Shown here piece after piece: positions 5,622 to 6,487 of a stretch of DNA of 6,487 nt. The stretch is from an uncultured Lachnospira sp. (GTDB lineage: Bacteria; Bacillota; Clostridia; Lachnospirales; Lachnospiraceae). Where the stretch lies: NCBI GenBank assembly GCA_900772425.1, contig CAAHEK010000005.1, positions 1-6,487 of the forward strand, written 5' to 3'. The notes beneath the pieces are model-generated. The model saw only the letters and a program-made list of their open reading frames with translations. It did not search any database and was not told where the DNA came from. The number at the start of each line of letters is the position of its first letter. Position 1 is the stretch's first letter. The position numbers and the translations under genes are program-made.

Positions 5622-6487
5622 TGTTTTTCAAGCAATTCTCCAAATTCATCAATCGGCATAGGCTTATAATATAAATAGCCCTGAGCATAAAAGCAACCGT
5701 TTTCCATAAGAAAATCAGCCTGTTCCTTAGTCTCAACGCCTTCTACTATTATATCTATTCCAAGCTCCCTTAACATGCTTATAACATGTCTTATAACTAT
5801 TCTGCTGTTATTATCATTAATTGTATCAATGAATTTCTTATCTATCTTTACTTCATCCACATTCTCGTCTTTTAACATATTTAACGATGAATATCCCGAG
5901 CCGAAATCATCCATTGATACTCTGAAGCCTTTTCTTTGGAGATAATGCATTTTCTTGTATAAATCCCATTCTTTTTCAGTAAATGCGCTCTCTGTCACTT
6001 CAAGCGGTATATACTCCGGTGATATATTAAACTTCTCAACCAGACGGCATAAGTATTTTGTAAATGTTCCGTGATATACATGCATACGTGATACATTAAC
6101 AGATATAGGCACTATAGGCTTATTATTTTCTTTGCGGCTGCCAAGAAACATGCAAATACTTTTCCATATATGTTTATCTACGTCTAATATGTAACCACTT
6201 TTTTCAAGAACAGGAATGAACTTGTCCGGATATATGAAGCCGTCTGCCGGATGCAGCCAGCGCACAAGTGCTTCGCCGCCAACAATCTTTCCACTTCTCA
6301 TATCAACCTTTGGCTGTACATAGGTTTTAATATAGTCACTCTCAATTGCACCAAGTATTTCATTTTCAATTTTCTTTTCATAAAGCATATTTTTACGCAT
6401 ATTATCATCATAAAATGTGTAAAACCTGAATGCCTTGCCTTTAATCTCCTGCATTGCAATATCTGCATAATCAAGCATAAGACTTAC
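5612..6487 (-). CDS. EAL-domain cyclic-di-GMP phosphodiesterase with the end of a GGDEF domain, 5'-partial
   Basis: The frame stays open to the right edge (upstream codons read V-S-L before the Met at 6478), so that Met is internal and the true start lies outside. The first visible residues, LMLDYADIAMQEIKGKAFRFYTF, match the C-terminal end of a GGDEF domain, so the full protein is probably a GGDEF-EAL tandem, perhaps with a sensor domain. Counting from the Met at 6478, the EAL domain spans about 40-285. It keeps the residues expected for hydrolysis of c-di-GMP to pGpG: E69 of EALVRW, N128 in SVNVS, E160 and E163 in LEVTES, the D190-D191 pair in MDDFGSGYSS, K211, E246 in VEGVET, and Q266 in AQGYLYYKP. 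The ADIAM-to-end segment lacks the usual AMYxAKxxGRN pattern, hinting that the GGDEF part may be degenerate. Whether it acts on motility is inferred from the PilZ gene downstream. Confidence 0.93.
   Translation of the reverse strand, partial: VSLMLDYADIAMQEIKGKAFRFYTFYDDNMRKNMLYEKKIENEILGAIESDYIKTYVQPKVDMRSGKIVGGEALVRWLHPADGFIYPDKFIPVLEKSGYILDVDKHIWKSICMFLGSRKENNKPIVPISVNVSRMHVYHGTFTKYLCRLVEKFNISPEYIPLEVTESAFTEKEWDLYKKMHYLQRKGFRVSMDDFGSGYSSLNMLKDENVDEVKIDKKFIDTINDNNSRIVIRHVISMLRELGIDIIVEGVETKEQADFLMENGCFYAQGYLYYKPMPIDEFGELLEKQQK

Noticed and set aside
1..6487. Mobile elements, CRISPR arrays, tRNA/rRNA genes and toxin-antitoxin or defence modules
   Set aside because: No transposase or integrase motifs, regularly spaced repeats, cloverleaf-like sequences or defence-type domains were seen. 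All coding space is explained by metabolic, regulatory and signalling genes.

Overview
The window looks like a chromosomal segment from a low-GC, Gram-positive, motile gut anaerobe, most likely a Lachnospiraceae member (Lachnospira/Eubacterium, Roseburia or Butyrivibrio type). The taxonomic call is inference. It rests on AT-rich DNA with Firmicutes-style AGGAG ribosome binding sites, a hexuronate pathway controlled by a LacI-family regulator, a YvyF-like zinc/HTH protein of the Firmicutes flagellar type, and cyclic-di-GMP proteins.

Left half (1-3190), hexuronate catabolism. A partial uxaB (tagaturonate reductase) runs leftward off the window. Divergent from it, a LacI-family regulator (start reassigned to 676) is followed 21 nt later by uxaC (uronate isomerase). 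The 276-nt region between the two start codons carries a promoter for each direction. Each promoter has a LacI/cre-type palindrome at its predicted transcription start (488-503 and 616-631), which is what a regulator controlling both itself and the pathway would need. UxaC converts galacturonate to tagaturonate, or glucuronate to fructuronate, and UxaB reduces tagaturonate to altronate. UxaA and the later KDG enzymes are not in view.

Middle (3109-3240): a long hairpin separates the rightward uxaC from a leftward gene and probably terminates both, with better pairing and a better U-tract in the leftward RNA.

Right half (3241-6487), all on the minus strand. In transcription order it holds the 3' part of a GGDEF-EAL protein with an intact EAL phosphodiesterase active site, yebC, a YcgR-like PilZ protein, and a YvyF-like protein with two zinc-binding cysteine clusters around a helix-turn-helix-like segment. 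The last two are separated by one nucleotide and are probably translationally coupled. EAL enzymes degrade c-di-GMP, PilZ proteins bind it, and YvyF-type proteins are known from flagellar operons, so this side may be a small motility-signalling group with the housekeeping-type yebC inserted.

I saw no mobile elements, CRISPR arrays, tRNA or rRNA genes. No wholly new system is evident. The least ordinary items are the PilZ/YvyF-like pair and the paired operators between the uronate genes.
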